Assembly (NCBI GenBank): GCA_950295325.1
Contig: OX485805.1
Coordinates: 52,848,758 to 52,912,757, forward strand
Reading direction: 5' to 3'
Length of the DNA: 64,000 nucleotides
Origin: Polytrichum commune
Lineage: Eukaryota; Streptophyta; Polytrichopsida; Polytrichales; Polytrichaceae
The position numbers were made by a program, and so were the translations under genes. Of this stretch, positions 48,701 through 61,500 are shown piece by piece. How positions within the stretch are numbered: position 1 is the stretch's first letter; each line of letters starts with the position of its first letter. The notes under the pieces were generated by a model that ran no database searches, was not told the DNA's origin, and saw nothing but the letters and a program-made list of their open reading frames with translations.

Positions 48701-50399
48701 CTGAGCAATTCCATTTTCGTTGACTGCTTGTTATGCTCTGTGGATACTGAGCCATGATGTTTCTGACAAAAATGTCGTTGTGCGGGAACACAGGATGTTG
48801 TCCAATTTGTGCCGCAGATAAGGTTGTTGACATTAATCATGCTGACCAAACCTCTCTTTATTCCCCAAATATTCCGACAGGTAGCACTTTCTTCAGAACT
48901 CCATTTTCTATTCTCGCATTGCACTCCACAAAAAGCTTCTAACTTGGTAGAACCCACAGTTGGACTCTCGCACTGAGGGCCACTTTTCATTATGACCAAG
49001 GTCCTTGACCATGAAATTGTGTGTACCCTTCAACCTAGTCCAAAGGCCTTACCATGGAAAATTAAGTGGAATTTTGCGGGGTCACAGGCCTTCGAGTGTG
49101 ATGTAAAGACACCCACAACCGGGCTTTCAACCAAATGCTATTTCACTACCATCATATTCATGTGGGCCCTTCTACACAATAAGTCAAAATTAAAGAAAGG
49201 GTGATGATAATTTGAAATGTCACGGTCCCTTGGTTTTGTGTTAGATCCACCACTTGAGGTGGGTTCAACACAAAACCCGATAGACTATGAAACAAACTTA
49301 GCCATTGCATGCCATGACATTGAATAGGACTCCATGTAGGCTTTTCATCCATTCAAACTTCATTGGTCCCTTTAGTATAAAATGAAGTGATTTGGTCTTT
49401 GCATTTTCCACCAATGAGAGATTTTGGATTTCAAAGGTCAGAGGCCCTCAAGCTCTAGCTGTAAAGTGCCCCCTCAATCATATGTATAGAATAGAGAAGA
49501 AGCGCCCCTTCAAACATTTGTAAAGAATAAAGTGCCCGCTCAATCATAGTAGCGCACGGCCTGTCACCTTGAATTCGAATTGCATAACCCTACACACTTT
49601 TCAATTCCAAACAAAACCTAAGGAATTCCAAATGACTTTTTTTTTTGGTTAAAATTTTCCTCCAAATTCATGCAGGTGGGTCTTTTCCCTCTCTTTGATT
49701 GGACACAGCACTTTGTAGCTCTGGCGGTATATACAGTCTTGTGGCTCACAGTTGGCAAGAAACTCAGGTGTGTTGAGACTCACCACTCAAATCCATATCC
49801 TTATCTATAGTTTCTGAATTTCATCTTCTTGTATAATGTCAATCATCATGTAGAGTTTTCACTATGTTAAGGTAGATGTAGATGGGTCTTGAATAGTTGC
49901 TGTTTCCGACGAGCCTACTACTCCTAGGATATATAACACGCGTTTCGTAAGAGATAGTTAGGAAAATCTGAATCAGACAGTAGGCCACTTGCCTCATAAC
50001 TTATAGGGTCCATATGAATATCTTACTCATTCTGAGTGTGAAGATTCTCGTGGTCATCAAAGTGGTCATAGAGGTCCCCTAATTATGTTGACTATCAAGT
50101 TTAGAACAGTTCTCATATTTTGAGCACGCACTCCAATCTCTTTTAAACACATATCTTTTTGGTAACCGTTCTTTGAGCCACAAACATACAACTCAAATCT
50201 AGGTGTCCGATTAAGACGAGTTACCAGATAAGACTTGCCTAGTCTCATCTACCTTAGTTTGCCAAATCCATCATACTTAATGCATTGGAGAGTTGTTGAC
50301 AGGTCTTGGGTGAATAGCTTGCCGAAGGACGAGCAGTACAGGTGGCATCGCCGATTTGAAGCCTGGCAATACGGCTCTGGCCTCGATTACCATTCATAA
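39798..50399 (+). CDS. Plastid lycopene beta/epsilon cyclase-like FAD-binding protein
   Basis: Seventeen exons, 592 codons plus stop: 39798-40068, 41324-41511, 42066-42173, 42718-42782, 43195-43300, 43421-43504, 44041-44187, 44843-44971, 45251-45318, 45458-45491, 45922-46006, 46476-46543, 48336-48449, 48651-48686, 48794-48880, 49676-49767 and 50303-50399. All borders are GT...AG and phases close. Residues 1-90 are rich in S, A, R and K, like a plastid transit peptide. A dinucleotide-binding fold follows: DVVVCGGTLGVFLATAL at 120-136, with Glu147 ending beta2. Then come EWNVSRKELRELVEAGVLTD, a D-x-M-G motif near 263-266, PAGSGPTDRTTYMF, a second flavin motif GDASG at 402-406 and GGFGAITRH. A hydrophobic segment lies near 542-557 and the end is WQYGSGLDYHS. 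It matches the Arabidopsis At2g32640 type; to my knowledge its substrate is not established. The exon 1/2 junction (phase 1) is the least certain. Confidence 0.9.
41790..42016 (-). mobile_element. MITE family B, copy 8, in cyclase-like intron 2
   Basis: Reverse copy: TGAGCACATAGTCCAATCTC, ATATAGGTGTCTGATTAAGA, then GCCCACATACTTTAG. It lies wholly within the intron and ends about 50 bp before exon 3. Confidence 0.6.
44228..44315 (+). mobile_element. MITE family B, left-end fragment in intron 7
   Basis: Begins TAAGGTAGACGTGCCTATTT and continues to TGTGGTTAGGTGTGGGG; the rest of the element is missing. Confidence 0.6.
46057..46372 (+). mobile_element. MITE family B, copy 9, in intron 11 (TA-flanked)
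   Basis: 316 bp, left end AGGTAGACGTGCCTAATTC, right end ATCCATCAACTT, with TA at 46055-46056 and 46373-46374. It starts only about 50 bp after exon 11. Confidence 0.75.
46981..47500. repeat. 179-bp satellite-like tandem array in intron 12
   Basis: Three units start at 46981, 47160 and 47339, each opening with TCAACT.CTAA.ACTCAACC and carrying AACTACCACCAAAAGAA-like and TTTCCAACAATATGCA-like blocks. The spacing is 179 bp both times. Units differ by roughly a tenth of positions by eye. The array lies inside the 1.8-kb intron 12 of the cyclase-like gene. Confidence 0.85.
48041..48180. repeat. Dispersed repeat E, copy in intron 12
   Basis: Shares GATTCCTCTAAAATGATCGG and CTTGAACTTCAACCGG-like text with 63319-63460, and its left part with 20705-20760. 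ACCGGT or close variants occur several times here. Confidence 0.55.
48975..49474. mobile_element. MITE family F, diverged copy in intron 15
   Basis: Left end GAGGGCCACTTTTCA, right end GTAAAGTGCCCCCTC, with internal similarity to the spacer element at 28870-29361 (GACCATGAAAT, TCAACCAAATGCTA). No clean target duplication. A short AAAGTGCCC.CTCAATCATA motif is repeated just downstream near 49530. Confidence 0.6.
49870..50254 (-). mobile_element. MITE family B, copy 10, in intron 16 (TA-flanked)
   Basis: 385 bp, starting AGGTAGATGTAGATGGGTC and ending GTCTCATCTACCT, with TA at 49868-49869 and 50255-50256. It ends about 50 bp before the last exon. Confidence 0.8.
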
Positions 50400-53300
50400 G
50401 TTATTGATCACTAACTACAAGAACATTTTTTAAGTGCTGGGGAGTTTGAGTCATCGAGCAGCTGAATCATTCCTTACAAAAATCCCATAATCCTAAACAC
50501 ATGGCAGATATATCAGTAAGCTTAGCTTCGATCAATGGGCAGTCACTCAAGGGTGGTCATTCTATCTGTACAGTTGATATGTAAATCTCATTTTTCTCAC
50601 CATTGCTTGAATGATCTCTTAGCCCTCAAAGGATGTAGAGGCTCAATGTATGACATATAAGGTATGCATAATTTCTACGAGCCTTGCCAAGTCTTGAAAT
50701 GATTATTTGTTTATTTTTTCAAATTTTCAAATTTGGTGGTTGAAACTTCATTTAATACATACTCTTATGTCGAGGATAACACAATTGTTTTTTTACCTCA
50801 TGTGTGACATTGATGATCAAAATTACAAGTGTGTGTTTGTACCAAAGGGCACTCAATTTGTATTTTCAAACTTGTCTTCAACAATCTTGAGGTGTTGAAC
50901 CGAATTGGAAAGTGTACTCGAAGAATAAGTTTGCTTTAGATAGGGTCACATTAGACATAATTAACTAGAAATGTAATAATGTAGTTCAAGCCTCGTATCC
51001 ACATTTTTGTGCATGCAGAGAGGCCCAGTTTGGGCTTCTTGGATATTTGAGGGTTAGCATCTAAATGCTTTGGATGTCATGAAATGACGAGTTGTTTTAC
51101 TTTGAGGTCGTGGATGGGAGGGATGGTTTGAATGGATTGAGGCAAGATTTGGATCATGTGTAGGGGAATTCTTCACGGAGATAGTGTAAATTCATTTTCT
51201 TGAAAAAAATAAAATATAATGCTTGTTGTCTATAATTTTTTGAGTGAGTTACGCCTCTTTGTGAACTTTCCCACTAAAAGTAAACGTATTGTTATAACTT
51301 TGGAATGGAACTTTTATGGTGTGGAGATCCTTTCATAGATTGAAAGCACATGATTTTGCAGTAACTTTGATAGAATTTGGACCCACAACTATACTATGTC
51401 ATTATCTTGTAGTGATTGGTGAACTATAGTGGTAACACTAGCACGGCTTGAATTCTAGTGGAAATTGTAACCCCCACCACTTGCAAAATGGAGAGAATTG
51501 ACCACTCATGCTCTTGGCTTTATGCTTAACGACTTCAATAAAGAAATAAAAAGTTGGTTGCAACTTTAATTTGTCAAGATTTACACAGATTTGATACCCA
51601 TGGGTAGGTTATTTGATACATTTATTGATGTTGATTATGGATACCATGTATTCACATGTATACTAGACCAACATTGGAGCATACCTCTCATCCATCCAAT
51701 AAATATGGGTGTCAAATGAAATGAAAAAACTAACCTTTGTACTACATACTATTTCGAGACTTTATGTTTCATGAAGGAGAAATATGCTCATATGTGATAA
51801 TTCCTTCTTGCCATATTGGACATACTCAATTAAGGTCAATTATCTTATAGCATGAGAAGGATGCAAGACAATTATATAATTACACCCTTTACACGTATTA
51901 TTGTGGTGTACCATTTGGAGATATATGTTGCCCTAAGTTTTCACCAATTGCAACCATTTTTCTATTCATGTTATGTAAATAAATAATATGCACATCGAGA
52001 AACATAATATGTGTTCCTTGATTTTTTTTAAATGATACTCTCAACAATGCTTGATTCCAAATGGTAAACCACAATAATAGGTGTAAAAGGTGTTGCTAGG
52101 ATAAACATGTACCTATAAGCATATATTCTTACATTATCAAGTCAAAACCACATGATTTGTGGGTGCCAAGACAAATGTAGTTAAGTGATGAAGATCAGTC
52201 TTGTCCTGTATTTTTAGCTTGTTGTGATCTCTTGATAGCCTTATATACATTCATCTCTTCTTATAACCTTACGAACTTCAATTGAATTGATTGGTCTTAT
52301 GTTCAAGCAATTTCTTCTTCTTTAATTAGGTCCACTTTACACTCGGGGTGAGATTGAGGGCCAACTCGCACTCTAAGATTTTGAACCAATAGGATTGTTT
52401 GGTTTCATCAAATCCAACTCAAGGGTTTTAAGCTAGGGTTGGGCCCGAACATTCACTCATCCTATGTGGTGTCCTAGGCAAAAATTTGGCGCCAAACCTT
52501 CGGGCCATCTTGAAAAAATTAGAACAAGGTCTTCCTTGGCCCCAACTCTCAACATGGGTTGGATTGGGCTCATGTGTTGGATAATGATAATCTCTATCAT
52601 TGATTTATGTAAGGTCACTTCTCTCACTAAACTTTCCTCTCAAGAACATTGAGATCTAAAATCAAGCCTCATCACTTTACATGTGAGAAGGCCAAGGATT
52701 TCACATCATGTGACATTGACATGACGCCATACCAAAAAACATCACATTCAGGGGGGGGGGGGGGTTAAATCTGACAATGTACCCATGAGTAAATTGACGC
52801 GATCAACATCCTGGTCAAGACTATGGTTGATTGCTACTTTGTAGTTGACATGATAGTCGACTACAGAAGAGAGAAAATTTTAGAAATTCCAAAATTCTAA
52901 ACCATTAGTTCTTGTTGGCTCCAAAATTTACAGGTCCGTATTTTTTGGGGATATTTTAGATTTTTGGTAAGCAATTTATTGTTGTGATCTACTACATCAC
53001 ATCGGTGTGCACATCCTTGGACAAGGTTGGACATGAAAACAGTTGATAAACTTGGGCCGGATTGAGGGCTTACTCTTTGAGGATTAGGTTGGTGCTTGGG
53101 CCAGCCCCAAGCCGTGTATAAAGTGGGCCTTAGTAAGATTGAATTATGGACTTATTATCTCAGCTAGATGGATGAAATTGTTTAATCATTCAATGATATT
53201 TTAAGTGTTTTATATTAAGGATATAATATGGGAATATGATCACGATTGGAAGAGGCAATTAGAGGTCTTTCTTGAAGGTAGGTTTTGGTGGTGAGCACCA

Positions 53301-53870
53301 CCTTCAGTAAGCATGTGTTCACATCATGGACATGAAGTCATTTTTTGATTGAATAAACATCACAACACATAATATTTCTAATCCAATATAGGAAGATAGT
53401 CTACAATGTGGACTTGTGATGTTCAACATTGTAGGTTGGTAAATAATGCGCACTCACATTGTCATTCTCAATGTTGTGTAATGTGGATATAAGCAAAAAT
53501 AATGTGCCCCACAATATTTATCATTGTTAGTGGAGCTTCTTTGTGGTTGTTTCAATATCCTTTCTCCTCTATGCCTTCATTTCTTCAACCATGATGTGCA
53601 CTAAATTATCCTAATTGTGTGGACTACAATAGTTCTCTAGTACCCACATCAACCTATTATTGTCACTGAGAGTCCCATGGGTTATCTCTACCAAAAAGAG
53701 AAGCCAACATGGCGCCACATCATATCTTCATATCCCCCCCCCCCAAAAAAAAAGAAGAAGAAAAAGAAAACTTCATATGGACATTCTAATATGTTTCAAG
53801 AATAGGTAGGTACAAGTCCTAGTCAATTTGCTATAATTTAAAAGAGATCAATGCTCCAAAATATTTTTGA
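50400..53870. other. Intergenic, no gene recognised
   Basis: AT-rich. A 14-G run is at 52751-52764 and an 11-C run followed by A-rich sequence at 53734-53744. 52630-52690 matches dispersed repeat I at the inner right junction of the inverted duplication. Confidence 0.4.
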
Positions 53871-53873
53871 AGG

Positions 53874-54272
53874 CACGGGTAGATCACTCCATTGTCAAGT
53901 TGAACACCACGTGCGACCAAAAAAAATCTTCTTTTTGGTAAGTTGCATCACCAAAATGGGTCAAATTTTTTTCATGAGTAGATATACACAGTACCTATGA
54001 CATAGGTAAAAGTGGTAACTAAATTTGATGATTTGTTTTTTTCATAAAACATACCGTTTCTAACTAGAATGACACAGAATTGAACTAAAACATTTATTAA
54101 AAAAATAAAGATGACTAAAAATTTCAAAAAAATATACAAAAGATACTATCAATGGTTATGTATATGTAGAAAAAATATCATAAATTTTAAAATTATATAT
54201 GGCATGTAATATAGGGTTAGCAAACTTTGTCCGCACGTGGTGTCAACTTGACAATGAAGTGACCTCCCCGTG
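53874..54272. mobile_element. hAT-like MITE family C, copy 2
   Basis: 399 bp. The left end CACGGGTAGATCACTCCATT and the right end (reverse complement CACGGGGAGGTCACTTCATT) continue as an inverted repeat of about 45 bp that includes GTCAAGTTG and ACCACGTGCG. A perfect 8-bp duplication TTTGAAGG flanks it at 53866-53873 and 54273-54280. Confidence 0.9.
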
Positions 54273-54280
54273 TTTGAAGG

Positions 54281-57200
54281 TTGTGAAAGGTCATTAAGAC
54301 TTGAATGAGCAAGAAAATTCTCTTGCCTGGGGATGTTGCCAATTGTGAGGATCAACTATGTTTAGTAATATGGGCAACACCCCAAACCAAACATGTCTCA
54401 AAATGGCATTAAAGCTCATTGTGAGAGACACTCATCAGTTGGTCAATGAACTTTGACCACCACTAGAGTAGGCATATATGCTCCAAATTTGGAAACTAAA
54501 ACCCTCAAGTATGTATATATGCATCTATATGTATATGTTTCTATAGATACCTATCCCACATGTCATCCAAATTTAAACAAAACAAAATTTACTCTAGTTC
54601 TTTCAGCTTGGAACTACAACTTTCCGACAATCAGATCAAATCTTCTCAAATTTGTGTTGGAAAGAAGAAACACTTCTTCTCATATCCTCACAATGGAGTT
54701 GGTTTCCACATACAAATGGTTGATCATACCATAGAATAGTTGGTGACAATGGGTTGAATTCGACCCCATGATGCACCAATGTATGCATATAATAAACATG
54801 CACCGCAAAAAAATTAGTTTTAAAATTTAAAATCTTGTTATAAAAACACAAATAAAAGATCACATGTATTTTTCAATGTTTTCTTACATCCATTGCCAGT
54901 TTGATGTTCTTTTTTCTAGTAAAGGTAGCACTACCTTTGAGTTTTTCTTAGGCTACTTTGAATCTATTTGAGTAGTTACTTTCACTACTTAAAATTAATT
55001 ATGTCCGTTTCTAGGAAAAAACTAATGCCAAGTTGTAATCTAGGCTAGATTAGAATCTAAACAAATCTAATAGCCAAAAAGCAACAAAAAAGTTGGTGGG
55101 TCAAAAAGGTAGTTGCACTTTTTGGAAAAGTATTCCAAAACCCGCACTGGAAACCATTTGGACACATTTTTAAACCTATTATTTTTGAATAATTCCTCAT
55201 TCATTCAGCCTTGCTTTGCAAGCTTTTCCTTAGTTCTTGTTAAGGTAATATTGCAAGTTCTCAAAGGGTACCTCACTAGTATTATTACTTAAATTTGTTA
55301 TGCAAAAACACAATTCTTTAGGTCAAACTTTAACAAAACATTCAACTAACAAATTTATTGATTGATTAAAATTTCCTTGCCTTGTTATTCAACTGACAAA
55401 TATATACACATTAACTAATTTAAAAAATGCACTAGAAAAGAAGATGACAAAATGGCCGACTACATATAAGTTATTGCTATCACTACGCACCCACACCTAC
55501 CTTGAGTATATTCTTTGGGAATTGCTCTCATCATCACAGATGTGTTAGAAATAGAGATAGAAAAAGAAGCTTGATAAAGGCTCTCCACCCAACCGTAGAG
55601 AAGGAAGTCACATAAGTTGATAACTAGTTGATAGTCTTCCTCTCACCCCCAACTTCCTGAGCCTCTTTATCGATATATGGATTATACTTGTAGTCTCTTG
55701 ATCCTTTAGGTAAAGATACCATAACACCAATCATTTGGTTGTTAAATTACTCAACTCAAACACTTGAGGTCACTTGAGGCCTTTTAGTTTCAACCACAAC
55801 ACTCTATTCAAATTCCAACATGATGGCAATGCCATGAGACAAAATCCGTGTTGAACAAAGGGCAAAACTACATTATCTATGAATAATTGTGGCATAAAAT
55901 TTGATGGGCCAAGTTAAACAAGATGACCTCCACGATGTGTCATGTAGCAACACTGGCATAAACCCATGCCATCTCGGTCCTTTCCACCCATGCATATGAC
56001 ACAATACTTTAGCACGGATCCCTCAACTTTTTGGAACATTGTGGAATGGCAAGGTGATAGGTGAAACTACCACCACCACCACCACGTTCTTCCATTGTAC
56101 TGTACATAGTTGTGTTCTGTGCCAACTTGTCTTCTTTTGTTGCCACCAAATGATTGCAAGATCATCCATGTTGGTCGATGTTGATGAATAGTGTGGGCCA
56201 CACTAAACTGGATGTATAGTGTACTATCTATGACATATTGGAGGAAGCGGTGCACATGCATGCGACCATGGGTGCGCTATTTAGGGCATGCAAATCATGC
56301 CTTGAAATCTACTCTAATGGTCAACTATGTTAATGATGTTACATGAGCTCATATTCATTTTACTTCTCATGAATAACTTTATGAAACAAATTGAAAAAGG
56401 TGAATGGTGATCTCATGGGATGGTCACACAATTGTGGAGCCCACCTCCAAGAAGGTAGGAAATACCCCTTCTATGGCTCTTGGTAAATGGGTTCAAAGTA
56501 AGGAAGAATAGGCTCCCATTCATGTTCGTGCAAAATAAAAGTAGCGATATTAATTCTATTTATTTATTACAATCATACAATTTGTCATCTATGATGGTGG
56601 GAGTTGTGGCCAATGTGGGAACTATAGTGCAAATCGGGCATCATGGTCTACATTAGGACTTGCTCATAAAGGCTCCCAAAAGCTCAAAGCCCTATAAGTT
56701 AACTCCCCCCCACCCCGCAAGCCTCTTTGGATAGAAAGCTCACAAAATGGGGGGTCCTTTGACCGTACTATTGGCGTGGTCAACCTTAACCACAAAATGT
56801 AGAGTCTTGATTGATTTATAGCTTAGAGGTAAAATAAAAAGTTGTGTAGGCAAAATATTGTGTGTAGGCCAAATAAAATAAATATAAATATAAAAATCAA
56901 AATTTCAAAATGTCAAAATTTCAAGAGAGAATCAATGGCTATAGTCATTTGAGTAATGAAGCCACATAAGATTAATCTAAGGGGGGGTAGTCATTGGTTG
57001 GAGTAGCAATATACGTGCGAACAAATGATAGGGTATTTTAAAAACATGGGGGCTAAAAATTATAAATGGACTTAAGAGTAATATAGGGTATCAAAAATAG
57101 CACTAGACATCTTTAAAGTACTATAGGGTATGGAATAATAGGTAATTTGGAATTATAAGTAATGCAAGCCATTTTTCTATTAACCCAAAGTAGAAATTTA

Positions 57201-59960
57201 CATAATGATAGCATGTGAAAAAAAGAAGAGAATTGAAAGTAATACCCCCCTATAAAATAGTGGTTGTTCGCACCTACATCCTTAACTTTTTAACACACTT
57301 GCCCCCCCCCCCCCCCCGAGAGATTAATAAGACATTTTTCATCCAAATTTGTACATATTCATCCCAATTCGATGACTTTATCCATTTAAAAAGGGGAACA
57401 TTTATTAATATTGATTTTTAGAATTGCAAATTGATGATAGATTGTCAAATTTATAGAAAAAATGTTGATGTGTATGTGAAGAAAATGAGGATAAATTGTA
57501 CATTGTCACACAAATGCCCACCCGCTTGCATGAGAATATTCTTAGAACTTGCGAGTTGTGAGGTCATGGATGAAGGGGGAGGGAAGCATTTTTAGGTACC
57601 AAAAAATGCTTGTGACCCCCCCCCCCCTCTTGCATGAAAGTTGACCCCAAGGTTGAGGGGAGGGTGGGCTATGCCCCGGCTATGGGGATAAAAGGGGTGT
57701 GTGTGTGTGTTTAATTTTTAATTTTACAAATTTTATTAAAATTATTAACAATTTTAAGATCACATTTTATACTTCTTTATGATTAAATTTACTTAATCTA
57801 GAGACTCCTAAAAGTCTTTTCTACACACTAGAATACATATTATTCTTTTCCTATAAAATTAGTTTGCAAGGCTAGAGAGTTTAAACATGTCAATATCATT
57901 TTATTGGCTCTATCCTATGGGAAAGAGACTTAGTGGTGATATTTGAAATGAGCCAAAATTTGGCTTCTATCTTTAGGGAGTTAAGTAAAGTTCACTCAAT
58001 TAAAAGTCATACTCTTATTATAAGTAAAGGTAAAATCTATCTTATTACCTTGAACGTTAAAAATGTTATATATATGAGAACTCACAAATGCATGCAACCA
58101 CCACATAACTTGCGGTTTTAGGCAAGCACAACGCATACCCATTCTTTCTTAAGATAATACTAGGGCAGAGCACTCTTGCAACTAGCCGCTTCTTTAAAAA
58201 ATCATGTCAATACCATTAGTGTGCTCAAATAATCTGAGGATGTCCATGTAAGCTTTTTTTAAAACTTTTTTTTATATAGTTTTTTTATTGATCATCTTGT
58301 ATCAATGTTACATATCAATATTACATAGCTTGGGGTTGAAACTTTTTATGTCAAAAGTGATTTCATTTGCATCTTATCTACTCTTCCAATATTTATTATT
58401 TGGACACAAACATCCATTAGGGGTATGAGGGTTTAGCATGTGAGCATCAAACTACATTTTTGGATTGAACCTTTTTCAAGTATTTTGTGACTGACCAACA
58501 TACCTATCCACCTACCCACCCATTTATGTACCACATGGCACGATTGTGTAACATACACAAACCAAGCTAAAGATTGGTAAGAGGTGTTGTGGAGGTAACA
58601 AGGACCACACTACAAACTTGCTAAAACCAATCACACATCACTAGTAGGGCACAATTCCCTTGGCACACTTGCTGCGTCAAAATGGCCGGTGCATGGGAGT
58701 CTACACTTAGTTCTCAAACCTTACCAATTCATGATTCATATGCATGGGTGTGACAAAGCGAAAAGGCATGGGCCCAAGCTCATCTCATACATCTCATGCT
58801 ACGTTGTAGGCTACACTATCCATCATCTACCCAACACAATGAACACTATAACTAATTATTATTGGCCACATTCTTATTCTAGTATCATCCTTCATCCTAA
58901 TACTCATTATTGTGGGTGACATGGTCTATAATGAATGTAGATCAACTCAGATTGTTACTATCGTGATTTTAATTTTAGTTGTTACTTTGACAAAGGAGTT
59001 TTAGTCTTTTGGTTTAGGAAAACAACACATTTAATATTTTAAAGAGTTTGAATATTAATGTGACACATTAATTTCAATGCCACCACACTAAACCATAAGA
59101 AAAGAAAGACAGAAAGAAAACTAAACATCGGTGTAGTCCACTGAGTTGAATTTGAGCTCATTGGCCCTCCTATGAACAAGAGTCCCCCTGTTACGGAGAT
59201 AGAGTTTATTGCCCTATACTTGAGGTAGGTGGGCTCATTTTGAAAAGTTATGTGGTTTTAGAATATAGCCCTTATGCGGGTGGTTGGATAGGCACTTGTT
59301 TATTATCTCGTTCCCTTTTGTTGAGGACTAAATATGATAGGTATTTGTGGCAATATTGTGGATGTTTTTCACAATTTCACTGATAAGGTTGGGGAAGATG
59401 CATAAATTTGTAAGTAAGTCAATGATATGTGTATAGTCGGAGTTGCGTATTCATGCGGTGATGATTATGAGTGGGTTCATTATACAACCTTGTGCATAAT
59501 TTTGGTCAAAGGGTGTTATATTTGTCTTGTTTAGTTTTAAAGGCTCGGTCCATTTATCTACCTTGGGTGGACACTTAGTGTGACTTACGGGAATCATGTG
59601 TGGCAAAGGTATAATTATTTGGGGGTTATTACCTTGGCGACTAGCAACTAAATGACCCATTCAATTAGGTAATTTTCTAATTGTGCATAGACTGTAGTAC
59701 CTTTTAATTCTCTAAACTAGGGTGAGTCATTTTCATGTACCTTATGCTAATTATAAATCAACAAGTGGTTTGTCGCAAGAGTGCTACGTCTTATGATTAT
59801 CCTCCACAAATGGCCAATTCTAGTTGGTTGTCCGACCGAGGACAAACTTTGGCTCATTTCAAAAACCATCTCAAAAGACAAAACCAATAATTCATTACAA
59901 TGTGGTTTAGCCACAAAACAACTTCAAAAATCCACGATACAAACTAGACATATGTAAACT
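54281..59960. other. Intergenic, no gene recognised
   Basis: AT-rich, with a short (CAC)n run near 56070, a 16-C run at 57302-57317, a 12-C run at 57616-57627 and a (GT)n run near 57696. From about 59150 to 59680 the plus strand is G+T-rich, much like the spacer of the inverted duplication, with a 69-codon minus-strand frame at 59451-59660. I see no family match. Confidence 0.35.
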
Positions 59961-61500
59961 CAATTTTTGGGCTATCGCCTAGCTTGAGAGCTGAAACTAC
60001 TAAATTAGTGACAATTAGCAACGATAGTCACTTAGGGGCAAATTGCCAGTGTGAATAGAGGGCTATAGCCGTTCCGCAGACGGTTGCAACCGCCTTCGTC
60101 TCCCCCGCTGTTAAGGAGGAGGCCGGCCATGGTCGAGGTAGGCTATTTTTAAAGTATAGAATTAGACGTAGTCTCACAGAAGCAATAGGCTTGTAGCGGC
60201 ATCAGACCTCAGTGATTGAGGTTGAGAGCAATTAGTCTTTCTCCGAGAAGGAGAAGTAACAATAGATATATGAGAACTGAGTGATTTAGTCTCTGACAAT
60301 ATTACATTTGAATATGAGCGACGCATTATTTCAATGAGCAATAGTCTTGTGTGTGTGTAATGTGATTGTGATGTAGACGTAGTCGTCCGGTACCAGGGCG
60401 AGTTGTCTTGAGTCCATGGCAAGCAGTAAAGTGGGTATGTTTTGATATGAAGGATAGCCATGAGGGCAAGTATACCCTGAGACATTCTGGCAATAGCCGT
60501 GAGCGTTGAAATAGACGAATCATCGGCCAAGAGGGCGAGGAAGAAAGAAGCAATGTCTTTGTAATAGCAATGGTCGAAGTTTGAATATGGCCATAAGCAA
60601 GAGAGAGACTTCTCTCAGTCTCATGTAGAAGTTAAGGGCTATCTGCCATGAAGGAGAGTAAGGGCAATGGCCGTAAGAATGACAGAGAGTGCTGGCAATT
60701 AGGCGAGTGTGTGGAAGAGTCTTGGAAGATGATAGTGTCATAGAGGCAAGGCCTTGGACAATAGGTTGTGTCGAGAGAAGTCGGACAGTTGGAAAGAAAT
60801 CAGAGAAGGCAAGTAGCCGAGGTTAGGGCCATCGCCTGCAAGGACAGAGAGCCGAAGCGTTGGAGAAGGGCTATCGCCTATGACCTTTGGCTATCGCCAG
60901 CCTGTAAACAGAGAGGTGATTAGCGAGAGTGTCGAGAGAGGTAGAGTCGATAGAAGAAGGCATGCTAGGCTATAGGCCAGGCAACTGTCAACCTGAGGGA
61001 AGCCGAGGGAAGCACATAGAAGGGGAGAGAGAATGCAAAGAGGCAAGTTTGACAGACAATAGCCTAAGCATTGTTATTGGACATTACCTGGTGTGAAGCT
61101 AATGCAGTAGTTGCAGAGACAAGGATATAATTAGTAGCAGGCCGTGAGCTACAAAAGACATTACCATCTCAAGAAAGAGACGTTACCTGATTAGTGTAAG
61201 ACATTACCAAACGCAAACCACCTTGAGATTATAATGGACTAAGGCTTTAATCAAGGAATATTGCCTACATTGTTGATGCTTTGATTATATATGATCTTGT
61301 GGATGTGTGTGGTGACAAGTTGCTAGATATGTTGAAGATGAAGATGATGATTACAGTTTTGAGAAGATTGGCCGAACAACTATAAGTCGAATTAAAATGA
61401 ATTAAATTGAAATTATTGCAAAGCTTAATGTTTGAGATGCAAAGACGATGCGGTTACAAAAAGACATTACCCCGGACTATGTCTTGACAACTTGCCAAGC
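59960..61500. repeat. Purine-rich block with recurring short motifs
   Basis: GCTATCGCC or GCCATCGCC occurs near 59970, 60828, 60870 and 60890. GACATTACC or GACGTTACC occurs near 61079, 61158, 61180, 61200 and 61463. AGAG- and GAAG-rich text fills the space between. No protein family recognised; it may be non-coding transposon sequence such as an LTR or leader region. Confidence 0.35.
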
